This document shows, in pieces, positions 9,046 to 16,417 of a stretch of DNA of 64,000 bases. The notes beneath the pieces were generated by a model that saw only the letters and a list, made by a program, of their open reading frames with translations, was not told the DNA's origin and searched no databases. The first letter of the stretch is position 1; each line of letters starts with the position of its first letter. The DNA is taken from the NCBI GenBank assembly GCA_013215145.1, contig JABSRP010000038.1, forward strand, positions 19,206 through 83,205, read 5' to 3'. The translations under genes and the position numbers were made by a program. The stretch comes from Pseudobacteriovorax sp. (lineage in GTDB: Bacteria > Bdellovibrionota_B > Oligoflexia > Oligoflexales > Oligoflexaceae).

Positions 9046-10065
9046 TTAGTCAATTTTCTCGCAGTCAACAATGGTAAGCCAACGACTGATACCGCGAGCG
9101 TTGTCTTCTAGCCGCATGACTATTTTAAGAGGCTGAAAAAATGAGCGCCGCATCATAAAATGCTCGTCCCATTCGTTTCCTGGGTAGGAAATATGCCCTA
9201 AGGGAATGCCATCAGCTGAATCTATATAGAACCAAATTGTATCCACCACTTCATTTGTTACTTGATAGGAAAACCCGCGCCCTGAGACTGCTTTGCAGGT
9301 CGCCGGCTCATACTCATCGATTTTGGCCAAGAAACTCTCGTCGATTGTAATATCGTAGTGAGGAATGGGGCTTTTTTGTAATTGAAACCCTAGGTTTCTT
9401 AGTACAAGGCGCACGTCGGATTCATCGAGTTGAAAAAATTCGGTGGAATGTAAAAAGCTATTTAAATCTCTGAGGACGACTGCATTATCGCTATACTTCC
9501 ATAGCCATTCGTGGACGAGAAGGAATGAGTATTGGATAGGGTTTCTTCTAAGCTCCGATAGAATCTCTTGATCATATCGAAATACCGTAGATACATTCCT
9601 TCGATCTTGAATCACGGCTTGCTTTAACCTTGGCTGATGGACATCGCCGTCAACATAGCATCCAGAAGGAAGTCGGATGAGAAGATTTTCATCTGTGATG
9701 TCTATGAGGTTTGCTGGCCGCCAAATAAACTCAGAAAGTAGATTTGGTCTGGATAAGATCTGAAGATTTGCAGCTTGGATAAATCCCGCCAATTCCTGCC
9801 CAACGCCTGGATAAACTGCGATCATGCGCTCGATCACTTTGGAGATGGAAAGGTCTGCTGGAATGGCGGTGAAATTCGCACGGGCAAACATGTAGTCTAA
9901 GGTATATTGCGTCTCCGCAACTATCCCATTATGACCTTCTGCGCAAATGACCACATCGCCTCCGTTGCCAACATCGACGGCTCTATTGGCCAACAGCTGT
10001 TGATTACAGAATAAACAAGCCAAGATGAAAAATATCGGTGTGAAGCCTAACATGGGTTCTGCCAT
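9046..10065 (-). CDS. Secreted GNGG-motif protein of unknown function
   Basis: The 339-residue product has a signal peptide (cleavage likely after LLANRA near residue 29), directly followed by DVGNGGDVVIC. The plus-strand protein at 40033-40962 has the equivalent NNGGSGVVC just after its signal peptide, and both carry a later hydrophobic L-L-x-H-E motif (LLVHEWLW here, LLFHEAVYR there). They are diverged paralogues. The HE is not part of an HExxH site, so metalloprotease activity is not supported. Two start codons 12 bases apart are possible. It is monocistronic and lies next to an IS608-type element inserted behind it. Exported; role unknown. Confidence 0.75.
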   Translation of the reverse strand: MAEPMLGFTPIFFILACLFCNQQLLANRAVDVGNGGDVVICAEGHNGIVAETQYTLDYMFARANFTAIPADLSISKVIERMIAVYPGVGQELAGFIQAANLQILSRPNLLSEFIWRPANLIDITDENLLIRLPSGCYVDGDVHQPRLKQAVIQDRRNVSTVFRYDQEILSELRRNPIQYSFLLVHEWLWKYSDNAVVLRDLNSFLHSTEFFQLDESDVRLVLRNLGFQLQKSPIPHYDITIDESFLAKIDEYEPATCKAVSGRGFSYQVTNEVVDTIWFYIDSADGIPLGHISYPGNEWDEHFMMRRSFFQPLKIVMRLEDNARGISRWLTIVDCEKID

Positions 10066-10158
10066 TCCAGAGTTAAATTCAGGCTAGGCTTACCTAGCGA
10101 ATAATCAAAACAAGGTCAATTCCAATAGCGGGCTGCCTTACAAAAAAACGTAGTAAAG

Positions 10159-10179
10159 CCCCTGGATTTATCCATGGGG
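10159..10179 (+). repeat. Left-end hairpin of the IS608-type element
   Basis: CCCC (10159-10162) pairs with GGGG (10176-10179) and TGGAT with ATCCA around a TT loop, leaving one bulged T at 10175. AAAG (10155-10158) immediately 5' is the expected left guide for the TTAC cleavage site. This is a subterminal hairpin, not an inverted terminal repeat. Confidence 0.9.
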
Positions 10180-10227
10180 ATATAAGGCGATTGTGATCCG
10201 AAGCGATTAGCGGAGGTGAGCAGCCCT

Positions 10228-10632
10228 TCAATGTGCTGCCCTTTTCTTTTGAGATTCTATATACTGTTTGACAACAGATATTGGTGCACCTCCTACTGTG
10301 CAAACAAAGTAGGAATTAGTTCAAAGTGTAGGCAGACGTTGCCTTAGAATTTCGAATTCATCCCGCATTAACCTAGATGACCTACCTTTCATCCTCTTTA
10401 TTGCCTTGTGAATACCAAACTGCGGATCGCATTCAACTAACAAATGAATATGGTTTTTGTCACACTCCATTTCCTTGATCTCAAAACCCGACTCTTCAGA
10501 CACCTCTCTGCAGATCTCTTTAAGGCGTTTTTCGATGTTTCCTTCTAAGTACTTCTTCCGATATTTGGTGACCCACACGACATGGTATATACATGAAAAT
10601 ACTATATTTTTGTTAGACTTGAATTTTCTCAT
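10228..10632 (-). pseudogene. tnpA: IS608-type Y1 transposase TnpA, interrupted before the catalytic tyrosine
   Basis: From ATG at 10632 the frame encodes 103 residues and stops at TGA (10321-10323). The HUH metal-binding motif HIHLLV (His61, His63) is intact. The same frame then continues without interruption for 30 more codons to TGA at 10228. These encode TNSYFVCTVGG and VKQYIESQ, the conserved TnpA tail with the nucleophilic tyrosine (about residue 124). The stop replaces the tryptophan expected in the family (L-W-S/T), so a single TGG-to-TGA change removed the active site. Catalytic inactivity follows unless the stop is read through. The start is chosen at MRKFKSN. Confidence 0.88.
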
Positions 10633-10686
10633 TGAGTTATGCACCCTTTCTCTATATAACACAGCCATACATGATTGGGGCATCGA

Positions 10687-11925
10687 ATGCAATACTTCAG
10701 ATACAAACTAAAACTTAATAAGACCCAAGAAGCTATCATCAATCAATGGATCGGGTCTTGTCGATGTTTGTATAATATTGCTCTCGAACAACGGGAAATG
10801 AACGACTACAAGGAGCTACGGGCAAGGTCATTCGCATCCCTGGAAATTAGATCTCAGTTGGACTCAAAAAAGAAAAAGACTTGGAAAAAATATAAAGGTA
10901 TCAACTGGGCTAGCCAGGACAAAGAACTTCCTCTGCTGAAAGAAGAATTTCCTTGGTTTAAGGATGTGCCCTCACAGACTCTCCAACAAACTATCAAAAA
11001 CTTAGATGGTGCCTACAAAAGGTTTTTCGAGGGTATTGGTAGTTATCCTAAACGCAAGAAAAAGTCTCGCCCCTTTGGTATTAAGTTCCCCCAGGGATTC
11101 TCCTTCCAAGATCATAACAATCCAAAAAAGGGTTATATCACTTTGCCAAAGATTGGCAGATTGCGTTATCTAAAGTCTAGAGATCTTGAAGGAAAGTCTC
11201 GATCAGTAACGCTGCGAAAAGAGGGAAATGACTATTTCATCTCTGTTCTCTGCGACATCGGTGATAAATACGATAGCATTATTAGCTCCTCAAAATCTAT
11301 TGTGGGAGTGGACCGAGGCATAGCCAAGACTCTAGCTTTATCTGATGAGAGTGAGCACAGCCTTGATCTGGAAAAACTGAAATCAATAGAAAAGAAAATA
11401 GCTCAGGAACAAATCAAATTCTCTCGTAAAACAAAGTTCTCGAGTAATTGGTACAAATCAAAGTATAGGATCAATCGCCTCCATAAGAAGGCTACATATA
11501 TTCGTCAAGATTTTACTTGGAAATCAGCACGCGAGATTGCCAAAAACCACGGAGTCATCGCGTTAGAAGACCTCAAAATCAGAAATATGTCATCCTCCGC
11601 AACAGGGACGGTTGAAAATCCAGGTAAGATGGTTGCTCAAAAGTCTGGTCTTAATAGATCCATACTTCGCATGGCTTGGTACGATTGGTCGAAGAAGCTT
11701 GAGTGGCAAGCGAAAAAACATGGATCGAAAGTGATCTATTGCAACCCTCAAGGAACATCGCAAACTTGTAACAAGTGCGGACATAGGAATCCGCTAAACC
11801 GCGTCAATCAATCAACATTCATTTGTCAGAATTGCAATCATTCGACAAATGCAGATCTAAATGCGGCAATGAATATTAAGGATAAGGCGTCTGGGCAAGG
11901 CGTCTATAGCTTGAAAGCCTCCTAG
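10687..11925 (+). CDS. tnpB: TnpB RNA-guided nuclease of the IS608-type element
   Basis: Starting at ATG 10687 (MQYFRYKLKLNKTQ, the usual TnpB opening) the product is 412 residues and appears intact. The RuvC-like acidic triad is present: Asp in GVDRG (about 209), Glu in ALEDL (about 294) and Asp in NADLNAAMNI (about 390). A zinc-ribbon lies between the last two (CNKC about 361-364, CQNC about 380-383). TnpB proteins of this family cut DNA guided by an RNA made from the right end of the element, and so help keep the IS at its site. Here TnpB has outlived its partner transposase. A TTG 12 bases upstream is a less likely start. Confidence 0.93.
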   Translation: MQYFRYKLKLNKTQEAIINQWIGSCRCLYNIALEQREMNDYKELRARSFASLEIRSQLDSKKKKTWKKYKGINWASQDKELPLLKEEFPWFKDVPSQTLQQTIKNLDGAYKRFFEGIGSYPKRKKKSRPFGIKFPQGFSFQDHNNPKKGYITLPKIGRLRYLKSRDLEGKSRSVTLRKEGNDYFISVLCDIGDKYDSIISSSKSIVGVDRGIAKTLALSDESEHSLDLEKLKSIEKKIAQEQIKFSRKTKFSSNWYKSKYRINRLHKKATYIRQDFTWKSAREIAKNHGVIALEDLKIRNMSSSATGTVENPGKMVAQKSGLNRSILRMAWYDWSKKLEWQAKKHGSKVIYCNPQGTSQTCNKCGHRNPLNRVNQSTFICQNCNHSTNADLNAAMNIKDKASGQGVYSLKAS

Positions 11926-11988
11926 GCGAGTAAAGAATCCCCCGGATTTATCCGTGGGGAGAAGTCAAATAAGATACTTAAGACCTCA
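11800..11988 (+). ncRNA. Candidate TnpB omega (re)RNA at the right end
   Basis: By analogy with ISDra2 and related elements, the RNA scaffold derives from the 3' end of tnpB through the right-end hairpin (11939-11959) to TCAA (11965-11968). The guide would be the following 16-20 bases of flanking DNA (11969-11988), which lie across the end of the ppiC gene. The 5' limit given is only approximate. No independent promoter was identified. Confidence 0.4.
11939..11959 (+). repeat. Right-end hairpin of the IS608-type element
   Basis: It has the same geometry and orientation as the left hairpin: CCCC, CGGAT, TT loop, ATCCG, bulged T (11955), GGGG. GAAT (11935-11938) is the expected right guide and TCAA (11965-11968) the cleavage site 5 bases downstream. 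Confidence 0.9.
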
Positions 11989-12256
11989 TGGTCACTTCGA
12001 TCAAGTGGTAACCAAATTGAGTTTTGACCGGACCTTGGACCTCACCTAATGGAGCGGAAAAGACTACCTCGTCAAATTCTGGAACCATGGCTCCTTTTCC
12101 AAACATGCCTAAAGATCCACCCTCTTTTCCGGATGGACATGTCGAGTGGGACGCTGCCAAGGTTGCGAAGTCACCACCATTGATGATCTGATTTTTCAGA
12201 TCCTGACACTTCTCTTCCGTATCTACTAAAATATGCCTTGCTGCTGCTTTTGCCAT
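11978..12256 (-). CDS. ppiC: Parvulin-type peptidyl-prolyl cis-trans isomerase
   Basis: The 92-residue product is a stand-alone rotamase domain of the PpiC class (E. coli PpiC has 93 residues). Family motifs are clear: AARHILV at the start, GGDFATLA, HSTCPSGKEGGSLGMFG, MVPEFDEVVF and QFGYHLIEV at the end. It lacks a signal peptide, so it should act in the cytoplasm, speeding proline isomerisation during folding. The start at 12256 is preferred over an ATG 12 bases upstream because AGGT of that upstream codon region forms the ribosome-binding site. The IS608-type element inserted 9 bp beyond its stop codon without damaging it. Confidence 0.93.
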   Translation of the reverse strand: MAKAAARHILVDTEEKCQDLKNQIINGGDFATLAASHSTCPSGKEGGSLGMFGKGAMVPEFDEVVFSAPLGEVQGPVKTQFGYHLIEVTMRS

Positions 12257-12420
12257 ATCGTACCTCATATAAACCGTAATTCAACAGCAATAGATTAATG
12301 AGATCGCTTCAATTAGCAACCTTAAAAATGGAAACGCTACTTTTAATAGTTTTTAGTCCGATCTTGTTATAGGATTCTATAATTATGGGAAAAGACTAGT
12401 TGTCTAGTGAGAGTCTTGTA

Positions 12421-12948
12421 ATGAAACTGTTTCGCCCCTCTCGGGAAACATCCGATAGCCAAAATATTTTGAAAACACTTCTTTATAGTCTTATCATTTG
12501 GATCATCGGTCTGATACTGATTCCTTGGTTCTTCATTTTTTTGGACAAGACTCTAGGGCTTCATCATTTTTCTAACCCATTCACGACCATTATGGGATGG
12601 ATGGTTCTGTTGCTCGCTAGTATTGCAAATCTATATACAGGCTTTATTCTTGCACGAAATGGTAAAGGGACTCCTCTACCTTTGGATACAGCTCAGCGTT
12701 TGGTTATAGTTGGACCTTATCGGTTTGTTCGGAATCCGATGGCTATGTTTGGGTTGACCCAGGGGATTGGTGTTAGTTTGATTGTGGGTTCATGGAGCTA
12801 TCTCTTGGCTATTCCGCTTGCCGCAGGAATCTGGCACTTCCTTGTGAGACCATTGGAGGAAAGAGATATGATGGTTCGTTTCGGGAACGATTATCAAATT
12901 TATTGCCAAGCTGTGCGGTGTTGGATCCCGAGATGTAGACCATGGTAG
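12421..12948 (+). CDS. Integral-membrane methyltransferase of the ICMT/PEMT type
   Basis: The 175-residue product has about four hydrophobic helices. Near the end are the two motifs of small membrane methyltransferases: GPYRFVRNPMA (about 103-113) and RPLEERDMMVRFG followed by YCQAVRCWIPR. In this superfamily (isoprenylcysteine carboxyl methyltransferase, phospholipid N-methyltransferase, NnrU-like) these bind SAM at the membrane face. The methyl acceptor is unknown. I placed the start at ATG 12421 with GAGAG upstream; a TTG at 12400 in the same frame is possible. The gene is monocistronic. Confidence 0.8.
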   Translation: MKLFRPSRETSDSQNILKTLLYSLIIWIIGLILIPWFFIFLDKTLGLHHFSNPFTTIMGWMVLLLASIANLYTGFILARNGKGTPLPLDTAQRLVIVGPYRFVRNPMAMFGLTQGIGVSLIVGSWSYLLAIPLAAGIWHFLVRPLEERDMMVRFGNDYQIYCQAVRCWIPRCRPW

Positions 12949-13021
12949 TCTCCATCTGGGTCGATTTTTATAAATATTGAACTTTAGTCAGAAGTAAGAA
13001 AATTTGATTTTTGGACGAGAT

Positions 13022-13188
13022 CTATAAGGTTTTCAGATACTCTATCAATGCAGATCGCGCGTCTTCATTGGTCTCAAAGTCAATGCCACCAAAAAACACA
13101 TCAATGTCGGCATGACCTGTCGCCCATCATTTAAGCGGACATATCCGGTATGGCAAGATTCACAACTGCAGTTGACGGTGTATAAGTG
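13022..13188 (-). pseudogene. Remnant of a c-type cytochrome gene
   Basis: On the minus strand one frame reads VNCSCESCHTGYVRLNDGR, with a CxxCH heme motif. A second frame continues as GHADIDVFFGGIDFE and EDARSALIEYLKTL before TAG at 13022-13024, which is typical of the tail of a cytochrome c / di-heme peroxidase-like domain. The two parts are joined by a frameshift near 13105 and the upstream part is closed by stops. This is the only recognisable content of the 346-base gap 12949-13294; the rest shows nothing clear. Confidence 0.65.
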
Positions 13189-13294
13189 TTTGGGCGTTTA
13201 TGGGCTCTTGAAAGCACCCGGGAAAAAAGAGAGCTTTAAATCCCCTCGAACATGCATAACGGCTGAAATTAGAATTAAAGTTTAGTCCAAAAAG

Positions 13295-14416
13295 CTATTG
13301 GTACACGTCCGAGGAATTGTCGTCACAGGCTCGTTTCAAACGGCGAAAGTCACTTAGGGAAATCCCTTTGTTTTCCCGCACTTTTGAAATAGCCTTAAGC
13401 ATCTGGATGCGATTATCGTGACTAGGGTGGGTCGATAGAATCTCGGGTATTTCCAGGTAGTCTTCGTGGTTTTCGTCGCTTTTTTCATGGCGATTCTGAA
13501 AACTCTCGAAGAATGTTTCAATCCCTGTCGAATCAAGACCAGCGTCGTTTAACATCTCTATGGCATATAGATCGGCTTCTGACTCGGCTTGTCGAGAAAA
13601 CCCTAGTTCGAGGAATTGTTGTAGGGTTTGCGGATCAGCGATGAGACCAGAGTAATCACCAAATGTGACAGACCAAAACGCAACTAAGGCAAGAGATTTA
13701 AGATACTCAGCTAATACATGGCGTTTGCTAACATGAGCAAGTTCGTGAGCCAAAACACCTACTAATTCTTGTCTTTTTTCGATATGATTCAGAAAACCCT
13801 TTGTGATGATGACCTGACCACCAGGTAAGGCGAAAGCATTCACCATGTCCCAGTCGAGAATCATAATTTCGGGATGAATATCACCGTACTGTTCGCCAAG
13901 AATCTGAGCGCTCAATCGATCTAGTATTTTGTCATGAAGCGAAGAATTACACTTGGATTCGATTAAACTGACTATGGCCCAATCGTGAAAAAGCTCTTTT
14001 TCCCTTTCATGACTCACACTGTTGGCGATCCAATAGGCAATGGGGCCCATCAAGAAGTGAGCGCTCGCAAATAGGATAATATTGATACTGATGAGACCCG
14101 CAATCCACTTGTTGCGCCGCGAACCTGTCGGAAGAGGAGGTTTTGTCAACCCCAATGCACTCATTTTATGACTCAAGTCGTTTTCGATTACACTTATCTG
14201 GGAAGAGAAATCAGATTGTTTGCGAGAATAGGTGATGCGGCACTGATCGTCACCAATAAACTCAAACTTACAGTCTAAAGCTGCTATTCGCAGCGATCCC
14301 TCTGGTATCGAGTTTCCGGAGATTACGATTCCTGCAGTATCAAATAAGACTTGAACGTCTTGCTCTACTGGGGAGATACCATCAAAGTAACTCCCACGAC
14401 AATTGAAAGAGACCAT
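13295..14416 (-). CDS. Membrane-anchored M48-family metalloprotease
   Basis: The 373-residue product has an N-terminal beta-rich domain (about 1-65), a transmembrane helix (about 105-130), and an M48 peptidase domain. The latter has the zinc motif HELAH (His224, Glu225, His228) and the third ligand in the ESEADLYA motif (Glu280). The C-terminal STHPSHDNRIQML box is also typical. Zinc endopeptidases of this type (HtpX/BepA/LoiP relatives) act in envelope quality control. The gene lies 3 bp after a YjgN/DUF898 gene, a pairing I recall from other bacteria, so the two probably act together at the inner membrane. Confidence 0.9.
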   Translation of the reverse strand: MVSFNCRGSYFDGISPVEQDVQVLFDTAGIVISGNSIPEGSLRIAALDCKFEFIGDDQCRITYSRKQSDFSSQISVIENDLSHKMSALGLTKPPLPTGSRRNKWIAGLISINIILFASAHFLMGPIAYWIANSVSHEREKELFHDWAIVSLIESKCNSSLHDKILDRLSAQILGEQYGDIHPEIMILDWDMVNAFALPGGQVIITKGFLNHIEKRQELVGVLAHELAHVSKRHVLAEYLKSLALVAFWSVTFGDYSGLIADPQTLQQFLELGFSRQAESEADLYAIEMLNDAGLDSTGIETFFESFQNRHEKSDENHEDYLEIPEILSTHPSHDNRIQMLKAISKVRENKGISLSDFRRLKRACDDNSSDVYQ

Positions 14417-14419
14417 GTC

Positions 14420-15391
14420 TTAGAATCCAAATTCGAGATCGAAGAAGTCCGAACTGGCTTCACCTAGAGCAGTACCTTGAGACGGTTTCATAGCTCTGAT
14501 CTTGGTAAAATCTAACTCACCCTCTAGGGTTAGGCTATCGTAGAACTTTCTGAACGTATAGCACCTGACGAAAGGATAGGCGATACCTACTGTGATGGGA
14601 ATCAGAAGCGAAAATAGACCTACTTTTAGCATATCCATCCCTGTCATACCCACCTTGAATTGCGCGTCATCCACGGATGAATGTTCAATCTGATAACGAA
14701 GTGTTCTGATAGCCGCCCACGGCAAAAACAAGCCAAGGGTCAAAATGATAAAAATGACATTAACAAGTTGAATTTCAAAAAGGCCAGAACCCCTTCCAGA
14801 GTACTTAAACTTTAAATCACCAAAGGATGTCTCATTGATCAAACCTTTATTGATATAGTTGGTTAACCAAGGTGTATAGATTCCAAAAGTGAAGTACAGC
14901 GCGATGAAACGCCAATACATTCCCGAAGCGAATCCCACACGATTAGATCGATCAAAGTGCATGGAAAGACCACGATGTTTTGTTCGAGTGGCTTTATAAG
15001 CAAAAGATCCCATAATCATATACGGAGCCAGTATAAATATCGTTAAAAGAAGGCAAGCATTAATGAGTGCCGTCATGCCAACGCTGTCTTTGAAAGCGAA
15101 AGTTAATCCAATGAAAACTGCGTAGGCGAGAATCACCTGAATAAAGGAGATAAAGAGCTCGGCTCCAGTACCCGTATACTCAAAAGGGACTCCATTCAGA
15201 TTGGTGTTGCGCCAAAGAAAACGCCTTACATTAGTTCTGGCCCAGGGATAATATAGGCCTAGAGTGATGATGGAAAGAAACAGGTTAAGCATCATGATGA
15301 GCAGCAAATCTGCGCCCTTACCGGTAAATGAAAAAGATAGCTTGTAGTCTTGCATAAATGTTGGATTATGCTCTAGGTTTAGTTCGTTCAT
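14420..15391 (-). CDS. YjgN/DUF898 family integral membrane protein
   Basis: The 323-residue product has about eight hydrophobic segments arranged as a repeated unit. FSFTGKGADLL... LGLYYPWARTNVRRF near the N-terminus is echoed by LKFKYSGRGSGLFEIQ... LGLFLPWAAIRTLRY later. This duplicated F-x-G-x-G plus L-G-x-Y-x-PWA pattern defines the DUF898/YjgN family. Its function is not established. It is the upstream gene of a two-gene unit with the M48 protease, suggesting it is a partner or substrate-handling subunit of that enzyme. Confidence 0.9.
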   Translation of the reverse strand: MNELNLEHNPTFMQDYKLSFSFTGKGADLLLIMMLNLFLSIITLGLYYPWARTNVRRFLWRNTNLNGVPFEYTGTGAELFISFIQVILAYAVFIGLTFAFKDSVGMTALINACLLLTIFILAPYMIMGSFAYKATRTKHRGLSMHFDRSNRVGFASGMYWRFIALYFTFGIYTPWLTNYINKGLINETSFGDLKFKYSGRGSGLFEIQLVNVIFIILTLGLFLPWAAIRTLRYQIEHSSVDDAQFKVGMTGMDMLKVGLFSLLIPITVGIAYPFVRCYTFRKFYDSLTLEGELDFTKIRAMKPSQGTALGEASSDFFDLEFGF

Positions 15392-15507
15392 AATATGGCC
15401 TTATTTAATTTGTCTAAAAAACTTAAACAGTTTGTACAGTGGTTTGTTGTGTTTACTTTTCGTAAGACGGTTGAAGTGGGAAAATATTTCAGGAAAATGA
15501 AAAAAAA

Positions 15508-16335
15508 TTAGATTTTTGTCGATTTGATGAGCTTTATGATTTCCTTGCTTACGGCATTTGTATGTTTTTCCGGCCTATACACCAAACATACTTCGTCGAT
15601 ATGGGAGGGTGCTCCTGGTAAGGCATCAAGGTGGTATTCCGCTGCAACTCGAGAGGGAAGTATCCCATAGCCCAAACCAAGATCCGTTAGTTTTGCAACG
15701 ACTCCCAGGTTTTGGGATGTGATGGAGCCATGGTATCTTTGATCACTTTGGATTAGTTTAAGAATATGTTGGGATTGAGCTAAGTTCTGATCAAAAATTA
15801 GCTTTTTCGGAGCATGTTTTCTCCCGAACACCGTGACTGCATCATGGCAGAGACGCACAATCACAAGGCTTGGATGTTTGACCGGATTGACAACAATGCC
15901 AAAGTCCGCTTCCCAACTGATAACTTTCTCCGTCATCTCCCTAGATAAACCATGAATAAAGCTAATGTCTAGCTGAGGGAATTTTGATTGAATTTTTGGC
16001 ATATAGCTACCGACCGTGTAGAGGGCCACAGATGGATGTATAGCAAAGGTGAAGTGACCCTGAGCTGAGTCGAGCTCGGGACTGGCGAGTTTCTGAGCTT
16101 GCTCCCACTCGAATAGCAGCCTATGACAGCGGCGCTTGAACTCTTCGCCCAGCTTCGTAAGACGGATTCCACTTTTCAATCGAATAAATAGCTCGCCTCC
16201 GAGCTCCCGCTCAAGGCGTTTGATCGCATAGCTGAGTGCCGGTTGAGAAATTCCAATAATTTCAGAAGCTCTGGTGATATTTAGAGTCTCTGTAATTTTC
16301 ATGAAATACTTGATGTCGTCCATAAGCAATGACAT
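15508..16335 (-). CDS. LysR-family regulator divergent from the isonitrile genes
   Basis: The 275-residue product begins with a winged helix-turn-helix (residues about 5-65: YFMKITETLNITRASEIIGISQPALSYAIKRLE, read here in two parts) and continues with a LysR substrate-binding domain. The latter contains SFIHGLSRE, a typical DFGIVV strand, and a C-terminal LGLGYGILPS motif. It is transcribed divergently from the isocyanide synthase gene, with only 82 bases between start codons, the classic arrangement for local control. In Pseudomonas the LysR protein PtxR regulates pvc genes; whether this one is orthologous cannot be told. The effector is unknown. Confidence 0.9.
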   Translation of the reverse strand: MSLLMDDIKYFMKITETLNITRASEIIGISQPALSYAIKRLERELGGELFIRLKSGIRLTKLGEEFKRRCHRLLFEWEQAQKLASPELDSAQGHFTFAIHPSVALYTVGSYMPKIQSKFPQLDISFIHGLSREMTEKVISWEADFGIVVNPVKHPSLVIVRLCHDAVTVFGRKHAPKKLIFDQNLAQSQHILKLIQSDQRYHGSITSQNLGVVAKLTDLGLGYGILPSRVAAEYHLDALPGAPSHIDEVCLVYRPEKHTNAVSKEIIKLIKSTKI

Positions 16336-16362
16336 GAATACTTCTTATCACAACAATTTTAA

Positions 16363-16373
16363 ATAATCATTAT
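16363..16373. promoter_or_regulatory. Possible LysR operator in the divergent promoter region
   Basis: ATAAT-C-ATTAT is a perfect dyad between the LysR gene and the isonitrile operon. LysR sites are often T-N11-A dyads of this AT-rich type, but the match is generic and only position supports it. Confidence 0.3.
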
Positions 16374-16404
16374 ATTTATGGAAAACCTTGCCGTACGTTC
16401 GAGG

Positions 16405-16417
16405 TAAGGAGGTGATC
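16405..16417 (+). promoter_or_regulatory. Exceptionally long Shine-Dalgarno sequence
   Basis: TAAGGAGGTGATC is an exact 13-base complement of the canonical 3' end of 16S rRNA and directly abuts the ATG at 16418. It fixes the start of the isocyanide synthase gene and predicts very strong ribosome binding. Confidence 0.9.

Larger units (their letters stand above)
10142..11968. mobile_element. IS608-type (IS200/IS605 family) insertion sequence, complete ends
   Basis: The element has divergent tnpA (minus) and tnpB (plus) and the full set of IS608-style cis signals. TTAC target at 10138-10141 abuts the left end. The left hairpin 10159-10179 is preceded directly by the guide AAAG (10155-10158). 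The right hairpin 11939-11959 is preceded directly by GAAT (11935-11938), and the right cleavage site TCAA is at 11965-11968. Both hairpins have CCCC, five bases, a TT loop, the five complementary bases, an unpaired T and GGGG. That is the extrahelical T recognised by IS608 TnpA. Length is about 1827 bp. tnpA carries a nonsense mutation, so the copy is probably not autonomous. Confidence 0.93.

Noticed and set aside
9046..10065. Metalloprotease activity for the GNGG protein
   Set aside because: The LLVHEWLW motif has His-Glu but no second His at the right distance, so there is no HExxH zinc site.
10321..10323. TGA read as tryptophan (recoded genetic code)
   Set aside because: Accepted core genes use TGA as a normal stop (isnA, isnB and others), so recoding is not supported; a nonsense mutation is simpler.
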